This document shows positions 1-9,860 of a stretch of 64,000 nt of DNA, piece after piece. Position 1 is the first letter of the stretch; every line of letters starts with the position of its first letter. The stretch spans positions 1-64,000 of the forward strand of contig JAPLKG010000011.1 of assembly GCA_026388185.1 (NCBI GenBank). The letters run 5' to 3'. The notes below the pieces were generated by a model. The model searched no databases. It was not told the origin of the DNA and saw only the letters and a program-made list of their open reading frames with translations. A program made the translations under genes and the position numbers. Source of the DNA: Candidatus Eisenbacteria bacterium (GTDB taxonomy: Bacteria; Eisenbacteria; RBG-16-71-46; JAFGJU01).

Positions 1-143
1 TATATACTGAGACATGGCTGGGCTCCTTTCCTCTTTGAGTGCTTGCGGCACTCATGTGGCTCTAGTAGGAACGGTTAACGATGACAGTTCCACACTAACC
101 CACGATTAGTTGAGGAGTCCAGCCAGATCCATAAAGTCTGATT
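1..143. other. Non-coding lead-in upstream of a truncated gene
   Basis: I see no gene here. A small hairpin (GAGTGC/GGCACTC) lies near 35-52. In-frame stops stand immediately upstream of the next reading frame (TAA at 132-134), so the following protein cannot begin further left. Confidence 0.5.
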
Positions 144-2738
144 GTGACGTGGCATGACTACCGCAACGAGAGCAGCAGTGACATCTATGCGCAGAAGGTG
201 AATGGCTCGGGCGCGGTTCAGTGGGTGGCCAATGGCGTGGACATCTGCACGGCAACGGGGAATCAGGTGTATCCGGCGATCACGTCCGATGGTGCTGGTG
301 GGGCGATTGTGACGTGGTATGACGCCCGCAGCGGTAACTATGACGTTTATGCGCAGCGGGTAACCGCTGCCGGAGACATTGCGGGCGCCGTGGTCAATGC
401 TAGTCCACCGTTCAGCACTACCAACTGCTCCACCAACAAATCCATTGAGTTCCGGTACGATGCATCAGGATTCCCTGAGCAAGTTCGAGGATATGAAGTC
501 ACCTTCTCCATCGATACTAATGTGGTCAGGGTGAGCGATCCCGATGTTGATATCACGGAGGGGACGTTCCTCAGTTCCGTGGGTCCTACCTTCTTTTCTG
601 TTGCTGATGAGGGCGGAGGATCTTACAAGGTAAGCTGTACAATAATTGGTGGCAGTTCGGGGGCGACGGGTGTAGGAGATCTTTTCCAGGTTAACCTGAC
701 TCCCGTTGCTGAAGGAATCAGCGACATTGCTATCACCAACACGAAGGTACGTGACATCAACAACAGTACCGTAATTACCCGTGAAGAGAACGGCGATATC
801 CGGGTTGACTGCACGCCTCCGACGATGGAGCCTATTGCTGAACCTCAGGGTCGGTACTACAGCACGGCTCCTTCTTTCGGCAACTTCGGTTTCGATGATG
901 ACGTGAACCTTGACCTTGCGGACTATCGGATTGACTCCGGCGGGTGGCAGAGCATTTTTGTCGACATTGACACTACCGAGTACAATGCCGACGGATTCAT
1001 CTTGCCGGGATTCGCGGGCTTGTCTGAGGGGTCGCACACGGTCTATTTCCGTGTTAAGGACGACGCGGGCAACTGGAACGGCGAGGGGGTTCCGAACACC
1101 TACAGTTGGCAGTTCTATGTGGATCGCACGGCTCCCACGATGGAGCCAATCGTTGAGACCCAAGGCAAGTACTACAAGACGGCACCGTCTTTCAGTAACT
1201 TCGGTTTCGACGACGACAAGAATCTTGATCGTGCGGACCATCGGATTGACTCTGGCGGGTGGCAGAGCATCTTTGTCAACATTGACGCCAGCCAGTACAA
1301 TGCCGACGGATTCGTCTTGCCGGGGTTCGCGGGCCTGTCTGAGGGATTGCATACGATCTATTTCCGTGTTAAGGACGACGCAGGCAACTGGAACGGCGAG
1401 GGGACGCCCGCTACTTACAGTTGGCGGTTCATTAAGGACACGGTCGCGCCTGCTCCGCCGCACGATTTTCTTGCGCTTCCTGGACACAACAAGGTTCACT
1501 TGACTTGGATGAATCCCGCGGGCGATACCACGTTCTCTCAAGTGGAGATCCGTCGTGTCCGTTGGTCTGACTACCCAGAGTACGAGGGGCCGGCTCCCTC
1601 TTATCCTGCGAATCAGACTCAGGGATCCTTAGTCGTTCAAACAAGTTCTGAAGCGTACGACAACGCTGTTGGCGCCTGGCAGCGCGACATCTATTACTAC
1701 GCTGCGTTCGCTTTTGACAGTGCTGGAAACTATTCGGCATTTGATTCAATTGCGGCAGATCGTTCGACAAGCTACTGGCTTGGGGACATTGATCTCACGG
1801 GTACTGTGGAAGCTTCAGATCTTGTCGTTTTCTCGGGTGCTTTCGGGACCGCAGAAGATGAACCGGGATGGACGCCAGAGAGCGATTTTGGACCTACGGA
1901 CGATGACTCCAGACTCGGCATCCCAATGCCTGACGATGTCGTAGATTTTGAAGATCTCATGATACTTGCGATGAACTACGGGAACGTGTCACCTTTAGGG
2001 ATGCCCGGTCTTCTTGCAATTGAATCCCCCACGGAGCTAGAACAGCTTGTCTCGATCAGAATCTCTGCTGAACAGGTTGTGGAAGCTTCAAGTGGTACGG
2101 CCGTCGTATCTGTCGTGATTGAGAATGACGCCGCTTCACTCAAGGGCTTGCGTCTGCTCCTGGACTACGGAGCCGGTAATGACCTAGTAAGGGTAGAGCG
2201 TGGAGCGCTCATCTCAGAGAGTCCAGAGAGCTTCTTGGGTACGAGGCCGGTTGAAGAGGGCAAAGTGGAAATAGGCATTGCAACTCTCGGGATCGACCGC
2301 GCCTTTGAGGGATCAGGTGAGATCGTGCGGCTCGTTATCCAAAGTGGGAGCAGCGATCCGGTCCGTGTGCATCTGGAGAAGGTAGATCTCAGAAACGTGC
2401 GGAACGAGTCGGGGCAGATCGAGGTGGTTGAAGAGTACGACGCACCTTTCGTTCCCTCTGTTACGGCGATTCTGCAGAACCATCCCAATCCCTTCAACCC
2501 TGTGACAACGATTACCTACGATGTTGCGGCCAGCGGTAACGTGACGATCCAGATCTTTGATGTATCCGGACGACTCATTGTCACGCTAGTCGATGCACAG
2601 AGAGAAGTAGGGCGCTACACGGTTGAATGGAATGGCAAGAGCGCGGATGGAACAGCCGTTCCGACGGGGCTCTATTTCTACCGGATGAAAGCGCTTGGTT
2701 ACGCTTCTTCGGCGAAGAAGATGCTCTTGCTAAAGTAG
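144..2738 (+). CDS. Secreted multidomain protein with FlgD-like C-terminal sorting domain, 5'-truncated
   Basis: This is probably an extracellular or cell-surface protein. The visible frame opens in the middle of a repeat: VTWHDYR...DIYAQKV at the start matches VTWYDARSGNYDVYAQRV about 50 residues later. There is no signal peptide and a stop lies just upstream, so the N-terminus appears lost. Next come a cohesin-like beta segment, two near-identical Ig-like repeats (around residues 230-330 and 330-430, each with FDDDxNLD and RVKDDAGNWNGEG), a fibronectin-like segment, a dockerin-like segment (GDIDLTGTVEASD) and a second cohesin-like segment. The C-terminal ~85 residues carry NHPNPFNPVTTITYDV and GLYFYRMKA, the FlgD-type Ig domain often found on secreted proteins of FCB-group and candidate phyla. 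Expression from a lost promoter is doubtful, so this may be a decaying gene. Confidence 0.6.
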   Translation: MTWHDYRNESSSDIYAQKVNGSGAVQWVANGVDICTATGNQVYPAITSDGAGGAIVTWYDARSGNYDVYAQRVTAAGDIAGAVVNASPPFSTTNCSTNKSIEFRYDASGFPEQVRGYEVTFSIDTNVVRVSDPDVDITEGTFLSSVGPTFFSVADEGGGSYKVSCTIIGGSSGATGVGDLFQVNLTPVAEGISDIAITNTKVRDINNSTVITREENGDIRVDCTPPTMEPIAEPQGRYYSTAPSFGNFGFDDDVNLDLADYRIDSGGWQSIFVDIDTTEYNADGFILPGFAGLSEGSHTVYFRVKDDAGNWNGEGVPNTYSWQFYVDRTAPTMEPIVETQGKYYKTAPSFSNFGFDDDKNLDRADHRIDSGGWQSIFVNIDASQYNADGFVLPGFAGLSEGLHTIYFRVKDDAGNWNGEGTPATYSWRFIKDTVAPAPPHDFLALPGHNKVHLTWMNPAGDTTFSQVEIRRVRWSDYPEYEGPAPSYPANQTQGSLVVQTSSEAYDNAVGAWQRDIYYYAAFAFDSAGNYSAFDSIAADRSTSYWLGDIDLTGTVEASDLVVFSGAFGTAEDEPGWTPESDFGPTDDDSRLGIPMPDDVVDFEDLMILAMNYGNVSPLGMPGLLAIESPTELEQLVSIRISAEQVVEASSGTAVVSVVIENDAASLKGLRLLLDYGAGNDLVRVERGALISESPESFLGTRPVEEGKVEIGIATLGIDRAFEGSGEIVRLVIQSGSSDPVRVHLEKVDLRNVRNESGQIEVVEEYDAPFVPSVTAILQNHPNPFNPVTTITYDVAASGNVTIQIFDVSGRLIVTLVDAQREVGRYTVEWNGKSADGTAVPTGLYFYRMKALGYASSAKKMLLLK

Positions 2739-2750
2739 AAAGCCAAGAGC

Positions 2751-2794
2751 AGGAAAGCGCGGGAGGTGATCTAGGCACCTCCCGCGTGCTTTCC
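2751..2794 (+). terminator. Long hairpin after the secreted protein gene
   Basis: AGGAAAGC and GCGGGAGGTG pair across a 7-nt loop with CACCTCCCGC and GCTTTCCT, giving an 18-bp stem interrupted by a 2-nt bulge. It lies 12 bases after the stop codon. The T-tract is weak. It is most likely an intrinsic terminator or an RNA 3'-end stabiliser. Confidence 0.6.
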
Positions 2795-2816
2795 TATACA
2801 GGAGACAGAAAAAAAC

Positions 2817-3677
2817 ATGAGGAAGGGAGCCTATCTCTTCAGGGTAGCCCTGCTGGTCAGTGGCGTCGTGCTCTTCTCGCCGAGCGAAAGAACGGTCTGT
2901 TTTGCGAACGGGAAGGAATCCTGGCAGACCAACGGCGGGGATGCCAGCGTTTCGTTCTATCCTCAGCATGTCTCTATCGAGCCTGCCGCACGCTGTACGC
3001 TCCAGGTCCTTGTTCAGGACACGATTGATTCCCTTAGCTGTATGGAATGCGTGATTACGTTCGATACTTTGCTCGTGAGATTGGTGTCCACGGGAGAGGG
3101 GAATTTGTTCAAGAAGGCGGCGTTCCCCACTTTTTTCGAGTCAAGACATACCGCTCCGGATACAGAGTCTGTGGCTGATTGTGTCCTCGGTTACCGAAGT
3201 TACTTTCTTCCCCCAGGTGAGTTGGTTCGCTTCGTCTTTGAGGCGAAAGAGAGCGGGGCATGCTTGGTTCGGATCGTCAAGATGAGGCTGTGGGACATAA
3301 ACAGAGACGAGTTGTTTCCCGTGCTTGAGCCCGACGCGTGGGTATTCGTAGGAGCATCTACGGGGATCGAGCCGATGATCGTCTCTGACGAGCGGTTGAC
3401 GAGTTGTCCCAATCCGTTCAACAGACATACGTCGCTCATTCTCAGGCTCCCCTTAGCAGACACGCGCCCCATCGAGTCACGCGCATCCGCTTCAGTCTAT
3501 TCCTTGGCGGGACGAAAGATACGCTTGATCTTCGATGGTCGAGTGGTTTCGGGAGAAAACAGGATGGTCTGGGATGGTCGCGATGAATGTGGCAACGAAG
3601 TGCCTCCAGGTATCTACTTTGCCATTACCAATACAGAAGGAGAGATATACAGAACAAAACTCGTCTTGATTCGTTAG
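2817..3677 (+). CDS. Secreted cohesin-like protein with FlgD-like C-terminal domain
   Basis: A 286-aa protein with an N-terminal signal peptide (basic MRKGAYLFR, then a hydrophobic run to about residue 30). The middle resembles a cohesin/BACON-type beta domain (CMECVITFDTLLVRLVSTGEG). The C-terminal ~85 residues form a FlgD-type Ig sorting domain (CPNPFNRHTSLILRL, VYSLAGRKIR, GIYFAITNTEGE). It sits ~80 bp behind the preceding secreted protein and shares its architecture, which suggests both are exported by the same C-terminal-signal route. The specific substrate or partner is unknown. Confidence 0.65.
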   Translation: MRKGAYLFRVALLVSGVVLFSPSERTVCFANGKESWQTNGGDASVSFYPQHVSIEPAARCTLQVLVQDTIDSLSCMECVITFDTLLVRLVSTGEGNLFKKAAFPTFFESRHTAPDTESVADCVLGYRSYFLPPGELVRFVFEAKESGACLVRIVKMRLWDINRDELFPVLEPDAWVFVGASTGIEPMIVSDERLTSCPNPFNRHTSLILRLPLADTRPIESRASASVYSLAGRKIRLIFDGRVVSGENRMVWDGRDECGNEVPPGIYFAITNTEGEIYRTKLVLIR

Positions 3678-3778
3678 TATCAAACTAACAAGTGAGAATT
3701 GTGTTCTGCGCCGACATACGCCGTCTCTCTCATGGAGTAAAATGATCCAACTTACATGGGGCTCTCTGAAGAGTAAGT

Positions 3779-4001
3779 TCTAGATGGGAGCTTTGTGCGG
3801 CGTGAGGCCGATATCGGGAACTCCCAAACCACCGTACATCCCCTTCCAACGATAGTACGTCTGCTCCCCAATACCGTGGTCCGATGGCTCCTGGCGCGGT
3901 AGTTGTTCCTTCGCCTCCACAGGGATGTTTCGAATTGAGAGGGGTGACCAGACAATCCGGTTATCCCTCTTGTATTGCCGGTCAGGCGACGAAACCCGCA
4001 A
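3779..4001 (-). pseudogene. IS3-family transposase OrfA remnant
   Basis: On the minus strand a 73-residue frame reads ...EQLPRQEPSDHGIGEQTYYRWKGMYGGL, the typical helix-turn-helix end of IS3-family OrfA (consensus-like GISEQTFYRWKxKYGGM). The rest of OrfA and all of OrfB are missing. This is a relic of an insertion sequence and is probably not functional. The surrounding 3680-4146 contains no other gene that I can support. A TATAAT box lies at 4039-4044, upstream of the efflux operon. Confidence 0.55.
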
Positions 4002-4146
4002 GCTTTGCCTTGTCTGCGCGTTCGTTCCGTAATAGACTTATAATTTATGAAAGCTGCTAGCGAAACTCGGGGTCGTCGCGCGAATGGTCTAGTTCACCAT
4101 GACGTGCGCCACCTAGCGTGAACGCGGAGGCCACAGAGGAGAGATC

Positions 4147-5298
4147 ATGACGAGAAGATGTGTGAGCCCTCCATCGCGGGGGCGGGTAGGCTATGTCGTA
4201 CGCGGCTTGGCGTGCTCGTTAATCGCCGCTCTGGTGCTCTCAGGCTGTACAAACAAGAAGGCCGCCCACGTGCCGCCGGTGCCGGTGACCGTGGCTAAAG
4301 TTGTGATCCAACCGACGCCTCTCTCTCTGGACGCCGTTGGCGTTGTGGAGGCCCTGGAGACCGTGTCCGTGAAAGCCCAAGTGGGCGGAGTCGTCACTCA
4401 GGTGAGATTCTCGGAGGGACAGGAGGTGCGAGCAGGCCAGCCGCTCTTCGAGATCGATCCCCGGCCGTTCAAAGTGGCGCTTGACGCCGCCGAGGCCCAG
4501 CTCGCTAGGGACAAGTCTCAATCGGCCAACGCCGAAGTCCAGGCCAAACGCTATGCCGATCTCATCAAGAAGGACTTCGTAACGCAGGAACAGTACGACG
4601 ACGCCGTGACGCAGGCCGAGATGCTCAGATCCACCGTCCAGGCAGACGATGCCGCGGTGGAGCAGTCTCGACTGAACCTGGCCTACGCGTCCATCCTTGC
4701 TCCCATTTCCGGCCGCACGGGCAGCATCCTCGTGAAGAGGGGCAACGTGGTAAAGGCCAACGACGCCACCCTGGTAGTCATCAACCAGATGACTCCCGTC
4801 CGCGTGAGCTTCGCCGTCCCCGAGAGTCGACTGCCGTTGGTAAAGAAATACGCCGATCGGGGAAGGCTGGAGGTCCGCGTGAAACCGTCGAGGGACGGCA
4901 GCCGTCCCGAGGTGAAGGGGCACCTGGCATTTCTCGACAACGCGGTTGATCCTAACACCGGTACCGTGACCCTCAAGGCCGAGCTCTCGAATGAGGACGA
5001 CTCCTTGCTGCCCGGCCAGTTTGTGGACACGGAATTGATTCTCACAGTGGAAACCGACGCCCTCACAGTGCCGGCCGGAGCCGTGGTCACGGGACAAGAT
5101 GGCAGTTTTGTGTTTGTGGTCGGTTCAGACAACAAAGTGGAAAAGCGTCCCGTCGAGGTCAATAGAACGTTCAACAATACGGCCGTCGTTGAACGGGGCC
5201 TGAAGCCGGGCGAGACAGTGGTGACCGACGGTCAGATGCGGCTGGTGCCGGGAGCCACGGTCGCGGTCAGGTTGGAGCAGAAGACGGGGTCCAGATGA
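4147..5298 (+). CDS. RND efflux periplasmic adaptor (membrane fusion protein)
   Basis: This is the periplasmic adaptor of a tripartite multidrug efflux pump, linking the inner-membrane RND transporter to an outer-membrane channel. The N-terminus is a lipoprotein signal with lipobox LSGC (Cys about residue 34). It is followed by the split lipoyl/barrel-sandwich segments (VSVKAQVGGVVTQVRFSEGQEVRAGQ), an alpha-helical hairpin and the beta-barrel domain (NTGTVTLKAEL, LLPGQFVDTEL). The length of 383 aa is normal for the AcrA/MexA family. The stop overlaps the start of the transporter gene by 4 nt (ATGA), indicating translational coupling. No TolC-type gene is visible nearby. Confidence 0.92.
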   Translation: MTRRCVSPPSRGRVGYVVRGLACSLIAALVLSGCTNKKAAHVPPVPVTVAKVVIQPTPLSLDAVGVVEALETVSVKAQVGGVVTQVRFSEGQEVRAGQPLFEIDPRPFKVALDAAEAQLARDKSQSANAEVQAKRYADLIKKDFVTQEQYDDAVTQAEMLRSTVQADDAAVEQSRLNLAYASILAPISGRTGSILVKRGNVVKANDATLVVINQMTPVRVSFAVPESRLPLVKKYADRGRLEVRVKPSRDGSRPEVKGHLAFLDNAVDPNTGTVTLKAELSNEDDSLLPGQFVDTELILTVETDALTVPAGAVVTGQDGSFVFVVGSDNKVEKRPVEVNRTFNNTAVVERGLKPGETVVTDGQMRLVPGATVAVRLEQKTGSR

Positions 5299-8200
5299 AC
5301 ATTTTCATCAACAGGCCCGTCATGACGACCCTTCTCATGGCGGCCATCATCATTGCCGGAATCCTCGGTTACGGGCGTCTGCCCGTTAGCGATCTGCCCA
5401 CCGTGGACTTCCCGACCATTTCCGTGTCGGCTAGCCTCCCCGGAGCGAACCCTGAGACCATGGCCTCGGCAGTGGCCACGCCGCTCGAGAAGCAGTTCTC
5501 CACGATTTCAGGCATCGACAACATGACCAGCACGAGCAGCTTGGGCTCGACGCGCATCACCATCCAATTCAGCTTGGACCGGGACATCGACGCGGCAGCC
5601 CAGGACGTTCAGGCCGCCATAGCGGCGGTCTCCCGGCAACTTCCCAAGGACATGACCACTCCGCCTTCGTACCGGAAAGCGAACCCTGCGCAACAACCGA
5701 TTCTTTTCATCGCTCTCGAATCGCCGACGCTCCCGCTCTATCAGCTCGACGAGTATGCCGAAAACCTCATGGCGCAGCGCATCTCCATGGTGAGCGGCGT
5801 GGCTCAGGTTCAGGTGTATGGAGGTCAGAAGTACGCCGTGCGCATCCAGCTTGACCCTCGCGCGCTGGCCGCCAGGGGCATCGGAATGGACCAAGTGATA
5901 AGCGCAGTGAACTCGAGCAACGTGAACATGCCGACGGGGACCCTGTGGGGCCGCGAGAAGACCTTCACGGTCAAGGCCTCGGGCCAACTCAACAGCGCGG
6001 AGAGCTACAGGTCCATTGTCGTGGCCTACCGTAACGGAGCTCCCGTGCGTCTGGAGGATCTGGGTAACGTCTTCGACAGCGTTCAGAACAACAAGACGGC
6101 CGCGTGGTTCAACGACAGCCGATGCATCATGCTAGCCATACAACGCCAACCCGGTACGAACACCGTGGAGGTGTCGAACGCCGTCAAAGCGCTTCTACCG
6201 AGTTTCAAGAGTCAGATCCCCGCGTCCGTCAACCTCCACGTTATGTTTGACAAGGCCGTGCCCATTCAGGCATCCGTGAACGACGTGAAGTTTACTCTCT
6301 TGCTCACGCTCTTTCTCGTGGTCATGGTTATCTTTCTCTTCCTAAGGAACTTCTCGGCCACCGTGATTCCAAGCCTCGCCTTGCCCATGTCCGTGGTGGG
6401 CACCTTCGCCGCCATGGCGTTGCTCGGGTTTAACCTCGACAACCTTTCCCTCATGGCCCTCACGTTGGCCGTCGCCTTCGTTGTGGACGACGCCGTCGTA
6501 ATGCTGGAGAACATCTTCCGGCACCTTGAGATGGGGAAGACGCCTTTTGTTGCCGCCGTGGACGGAGCGAGGGAAGTGGCCTTTACCATAGTTTCCATGA
6601 CCCTCTCCCTGATTGCCGTCTTCATCCCCATCCTCTTCTTGGGCGGAATCATGGGGCGGCTGTTCAGGGAGTTTTCCGTGACCATCATGGTGGCGATTCT
6701 TATTTCCGGCTTTGTCTCCCTGTCGCTCACCCCCATGATGTGCAGTCGCTTCCTCAAACACGAGACCAAGGAGAAGCACGGGCGCTTTTTCGATACCGTC
6801 GAATCTTTCTGGCTCAAGGCTCTCGGGTTCTACGAAAGGACTCTTGGATGGGTGGTCCAGAGGAAGCGGGTGGCGCTTCTCTTTTCGGCAGCGATCCTGG
6901 CTGGAACCGTTCTTCTGTTCATCATCGTACCGAAGGGCTTCGTTCCCAGCGAAGACACGGGCTTTCTCTCCGGCAGCACGGAAGGGGCAGAGGGGCTTTC
7001 CTTCGAGAGCATGGTCAAGCACCAGAGGGCCGTGGCCGCCGTCCTGGCAGGGGATCCCAACATTGCAGACATCATGTCCTCAGCGGGCGGTGGCGGCGGG
7101 GGGAACCAGGGCGACATGTTCATCAAGTTGAAGCCGCGGCGCGACCGAAAGATGAGCGCCGACCAGGTGGTCAACGCAATCCGGATGAAGGTGGCAAGGA
7201 TCCCGGGCATCCGCGTGTTCATCGTGAACCCGCCGGCCATCAACGTAGGCGGGCGCCACGCCTCAGGGCTCTACCAGTACACGCTTCAGTCCTCGGACCT
7301 CAAGTCACTCTACTCCAGCGAGCCCGGCCTCGAAGCCAAGCTCAAAGCCAGTCCCTTGTTGAGGGACGTGAACAGCGACCTGCGGATCAGTAACCCCGAG
7401 GTAGACGTAGAAATCGACAGAGACCGCGCCGCGTCTCTGGGCGTCACGCCCGAGGCCATCGAGACCGCACTCTACTCCGCTTACGGCACTCGGCAGGTCA
7501 CCACGATCCTGGCTCCCGACAACCAGTACTACGTCATAATGGAACTCTTCCCTGAGTATCAGGCGGACCCCTCGGCCCTGCAGTTTCTCTACGTCCGCTC
7601 GCAGGCTGGGAACCTCGTGCCCGTCTCTGCGCTCACAAGAATCGAGACCGGAGCCGGTCCCCTCACGGTGAACCACGCGGGCCAACTCCCCTCGGTGACG
7701 ATCTCCTTCAACCTCGGCGAGGGGGTGTCTCTCAGCCAAGCCGTGGCCGTGGTGGACAAGATCGCCAGTGAGACGCTCCCGTCCTCCATCGCAACGAGCT
7801 TTTCGGGCACCGCCCAGGTTTTCCAGTCCTCCCAGACCAGTTTGTTGGGTCTCCTGATCCTGGCCGTTCTGGTCATCTATCTGATCCTGGGCATCCTGTA
7901 CGAGAGTTTCGTTCACCCCGTCACAATACTCACAGGCTTGCCCTTCGCCGTGTTCGGGGGCCTCGGGATCCTGCTTCTGTTCCGTGTGGACCTGAACCTT
8001 TACAGTTTCGTGGGGCTCATTCTGCTCATCGGCGTCGTCAAGAAGAATGCCATCATGATGATCGACTTCGCCATCGAGGCGAGGAACCGGGGCATGGAGT
8101 GCGAGGAGGCAATACTCCAGGCCTGTAAGATTCGTTTTCGACCCATCATGATGACGACCGTCGCGGCCCTCATGGCCACCCTCCCCATCGCCTTGGGACT

Positions 8201-8372
8201 GGGCGCGGGCTCTGAGTCCCGCCGTCCCTTGGGTCTGTGCGTCGTGGGCGGTCTACTCTTCTCGCAGCTAGTCACTCTGTACGCCACCCCCGTCTTCTAC
8301 ATCTACCTGGACAAGCTGGAAGGAAGACTGGGAGGGATGTTCGGGCATCTCAGGGGCCGTCGGGTGGGATGA
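5295..8372 (+). CDS. RND multidrug efflux transporter, HAE1/AcrB type
   Basis: A 1025-aa inner-membrane proton-driven exporter. It starts with MNIFINRPVMTTLLMAAIII, the first membrane helix typical of AcrB-like proteins. Periplasmic porter loops follow, then the TM2-6 bundle containing the conserved proton-relay Asp pair (LAVAFVVDDAVVMLEN), a second periplasmic half, and a C-terminal TM bundle (GVVKKNAIMMIDFA). Family knowledge: HAE1 pumps export amphiphilic drugs, dyes and bile salts as trimers. The actual substrate cannot be read from the sequence. It forms an operon with the adaptor upstream. Confidence 0.94.
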   Translation: MNIFINRPVMTTLLMAAIIIAGILGYGRLPVSDLPTVDFPTISVSASLPGANPETMASAVATPLEKQFSTISGIDNMTSTSSLGSTRITIQFSLDRDIDAAAQDVQAAIAAVSRQLPKDMTTPPSYRKANPAQQPILFIALESPTLPLYQLDEYAENLMAQRISMVSGVAQVQVYGGQKYAVRIQLDPRALAARGIGMDQVISAVNSSNVNMPTGTLWGREKTFTVKASGQLNSAESYRSIVVAYRNGAPVRLEDLGNVFDSVQNNKTAAWFNDSRCIMLAIQRQPGTNTVEVSNAVKALLPSFKSQIPASVNLHVMFDKAVPIQASVNDVKFTLLLTLFLVVMVIFLFLRNFSATVIPSLALPMSVVGTFAAMALLGFNLDNLSLMALTLAVAFVVDDAVVMLENIFRHLEMGKTPFVAAVDGAREVAFTIVSMTLSLIAVFIPILFLGGIMGRLFREFSVTIMVAILISGFVSLSLTPMMCSRFLKHETKEKHGRFFDTVESFWLKALGFYERTLGWVVQRKRVALLFSAAILAGTVLLFIIVPKGFVPSEDTGFLSGSTEGAEGLSFESMVKHQRAVAAVLAGDPNIADIMSSAGGGGGGNQGDMFIKLKPRRDRKMSADQVVNAIRMKVARIPGIRVFIVNPPAINVGGRHASGLYQYTLQSSDLKSLYSSEPGLEAKLKASPLLRDVNSDLRISNPEVDVEIDRDRAASLGVTPEAIETALYSAYGTRQVTTILAPDNQYYVIMELFPEYQADPSALQFLYVRSQAGNLVPVSALTRIETGAGPLTVNHAGQLPSVTISFNLGEGVSLSQAVAVVDKIASETLPSSIATSFSGTAQVFQSSQTSLLGLLILAVLVIYLILGILYESFVHPVTILTGLPFAVFGGLGILLLFRVDLNLYSFVGLILLIGVVKKNAIMMIDFAIEARNRGMECEEAILQACKIRFRPIMMTTVAALMATLPIALGLGAGSESRRPLGLCVVGGLLFSQLVTLYATPVFYIYLDKLEGRLGGMFGHLRGRRVG

Positions 8373-8491
8373 GGGTAGCGGTGCCGGGGGCTTGATTGAG
8401 GAGTGTTGGGGCCGACGGGCTTGACACGGGCGATACGGGCGACCTCACAATCCCGCAGGGTTCTACATGCGGATCTCGCATTGAGGAGTGA

Positions 8492-9745
8492 ATGGCAGGG
8501 CGTAAGGTAATCGTCATCGGGGCAGGCGCATCCGGTCTCATGGCCGCCGGGCAGGCCGCGGAACTGGGGGCTGAAACGCTCCTTCTCGAAAAGATGGATC
8601 GCCCCGGACGCAAGCTGAGCATCGCGGGCAAGGGACGCTGCAATCTGACCAACGTGACCCCGCTTCGCGAATTTATCGAGCATTTCGGAGCCAACGGACG
8701 TTTCCTTCGGCAAGCCTTTTCCCGGTTCTTCACGCCGGAACTCGTGGCATTTCTTGAAGAGAGGGCGGTACGCACCGTGACCGAGCGGGGGGGACGCGTC
8801 TTTCCGGCGAGCGGTCGGGCTCAAGACGTGGTGGATGCGTTGGTGCGCTGGGTCCGCGAACGCGGCGTGACCGTGCAGACCCGGTCGCCCGTGGAACAGC
8901 TGATCGTCGAGGGAAAGCGGGTCGTCGGAGTGACAGTGTCCCGCAGGCGCGTTTATCGCGGGGACGCGGTGATCGTGGCTACTGGTGGGGCGTCCTATCC
9001 CGCGACCGGGTCAACGGGGGACGGATATCAACTTGCCGGTTCGGTGGGCCACACCATCGTGCCGATTCGACCGGCGCTCGTTCCCTTAGAAACAGCCGGC
9101 GACATCGCCCCCAAGTTGCAGGGCCTGAGCCTGCGGAATGTGACAGTCAGGGTGCTGGTCAACGGAAAAAAGCGAGCCGAGGCCTTCGGTGAAATGCTCT
9201 TCACACACTTCGGCGTTTCCGGTCCCATCGTCCTCTCACTGAGTAAGCAGGTGGTGGACGCGCTACGCCTCGACGAGAAAGTGGTGCTTTCCATCGACCT
9301 CAAGCCCGCTCTCGACGAGAGCGAGATGGACGCGCGTCTTCTTCGCGACCTTGGCGCGCACGGCAAACGGCAATTTCACACGTTGCTCAAGGGATTGTTG
9401 CCCCAAAAACTGATCCCGGTCTGCGCAGACTTGACACGCATCCCTCCGGACAGGGCGGCGCATGAGATGACTACACAGGAGCGTAAGCGGCTGCGGACGT
9501 GGCTCAAGGATTTTCGCCTGGAGGTCACCGGACACCGTCCTCTTGCGGAGGCGATAGTCACGGCAGGCGGCGTGGATACGCGAGAAGTGGACCCGCGCAC
9601 CATGGCCTCGCGACTTGTGAGCGGCCTTCATCTCACCGGTGAGGTGCTGGACCTGGACGCGGACACCGGCGGCTATAACCTGCAAGCCGCGTTTTCCACC
9701 GGTTGGGTGGCCGGGTGGGCCGCCGCCGGCTGCATGGGGGACTGA
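8492..9745 (+). CDS. BaiN/HI0933-family NAD(P)/FAD-dependent oxidoreductase
   Basis: A 417-aa flavoprotein. The N-terminal dinucleotide-binding motif VIGAGASGLMAAGQAAELG is followed by the family signature KLSIAGKGRCNLTN near residue 45. A second FAD-contacting segment (VIVATGGASYPATGSTGDGY) lies near residue 160, and the C-terminal GGVDTREVDPRTMASR...GYNLQAAFSTGWVAG closes the FAD site. GAGGAG precedes the ATG at a good distance. HI0933-family enzymes are ubiquitous; members related to BaiN reduce bile-acid dehydro-intermediates, but the substrate here is unknown. A diverged, internally deleted second copy of its 3' part occurs at 11357-11469. Confidence 0.88.
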   Translation: MAGRKVIVIGAGASGLMAAGQAAELGAETLLLEKMDRPGRKLSIAGKGRCNLTNVTPLREFIEHFGANGRFLRQAFSRFFTPELVAFLEERAVRTVTERGGRVFPASGRAQDVVDALVRWVRERGVTVQTRSPVEQLIVEGKRVVGVTVSRRRVYRGDAVIVATGGASYPATGSTGDGYQLAGSVGHTIVPIRPALVPLETAGDIAPKLQGLSLRNVTVRVLVNGKKRAEAFGEMLFTHFGVSGPIVLSLSKQVVDALRLDEKVVLSIDLKPALDESEMDARLLRDLGAHGKRQFHTLLKGLLPQKLIPVCADLTRIPPDRAAHEMTTQERKRLRTWLKDFRLEVTGHRPLAEAIVTAGGVDTREVDPRTMASRLVSGLHLTGEVLDLDADTGGYNLQAAFSTGWVAGWAAAGCMGD

Positions 9746-9800
9746 ACTTCACGACGAGATGCTTGCAGCCCTCCCATTGGAGATTGGCTCCGCGGGCTGG
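9742..9800 (+). repeat. Left copy of a 59-bp direct repeat (flavoprotein 3' end plus tRNA-like end)
   Basis: This 59-bp segment covers the stop codon region of the flavoprotein gene and ends with TTGGCTCCGCGGGCTGG. It matches 11411-11469 at about 53 of 59 positions without gaps. The last ~17 bases, read on the minus strand, resemble a tRNA 3' end (CCCGCGGAGCCA). Confidence 0.75.
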
Positions 9801-9860
9801 ACTGGAACCACAAGGCCGCTGCCATTCAGCCGCAAATTGGTCGGTGTTCGAGAAGCCCTC

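Noticed and set aside
465-1541. 358-codon minus-strand open frame
   Set aside because: Antisense to Ig-like repeats of the secreted protein; it mirrors the repeat structure and has no protein features of its own.
3752-3955. Small minus-strand gene
   Set aside because: It is an alternate frame over the IS3 OrfA relic and has no features of its own.
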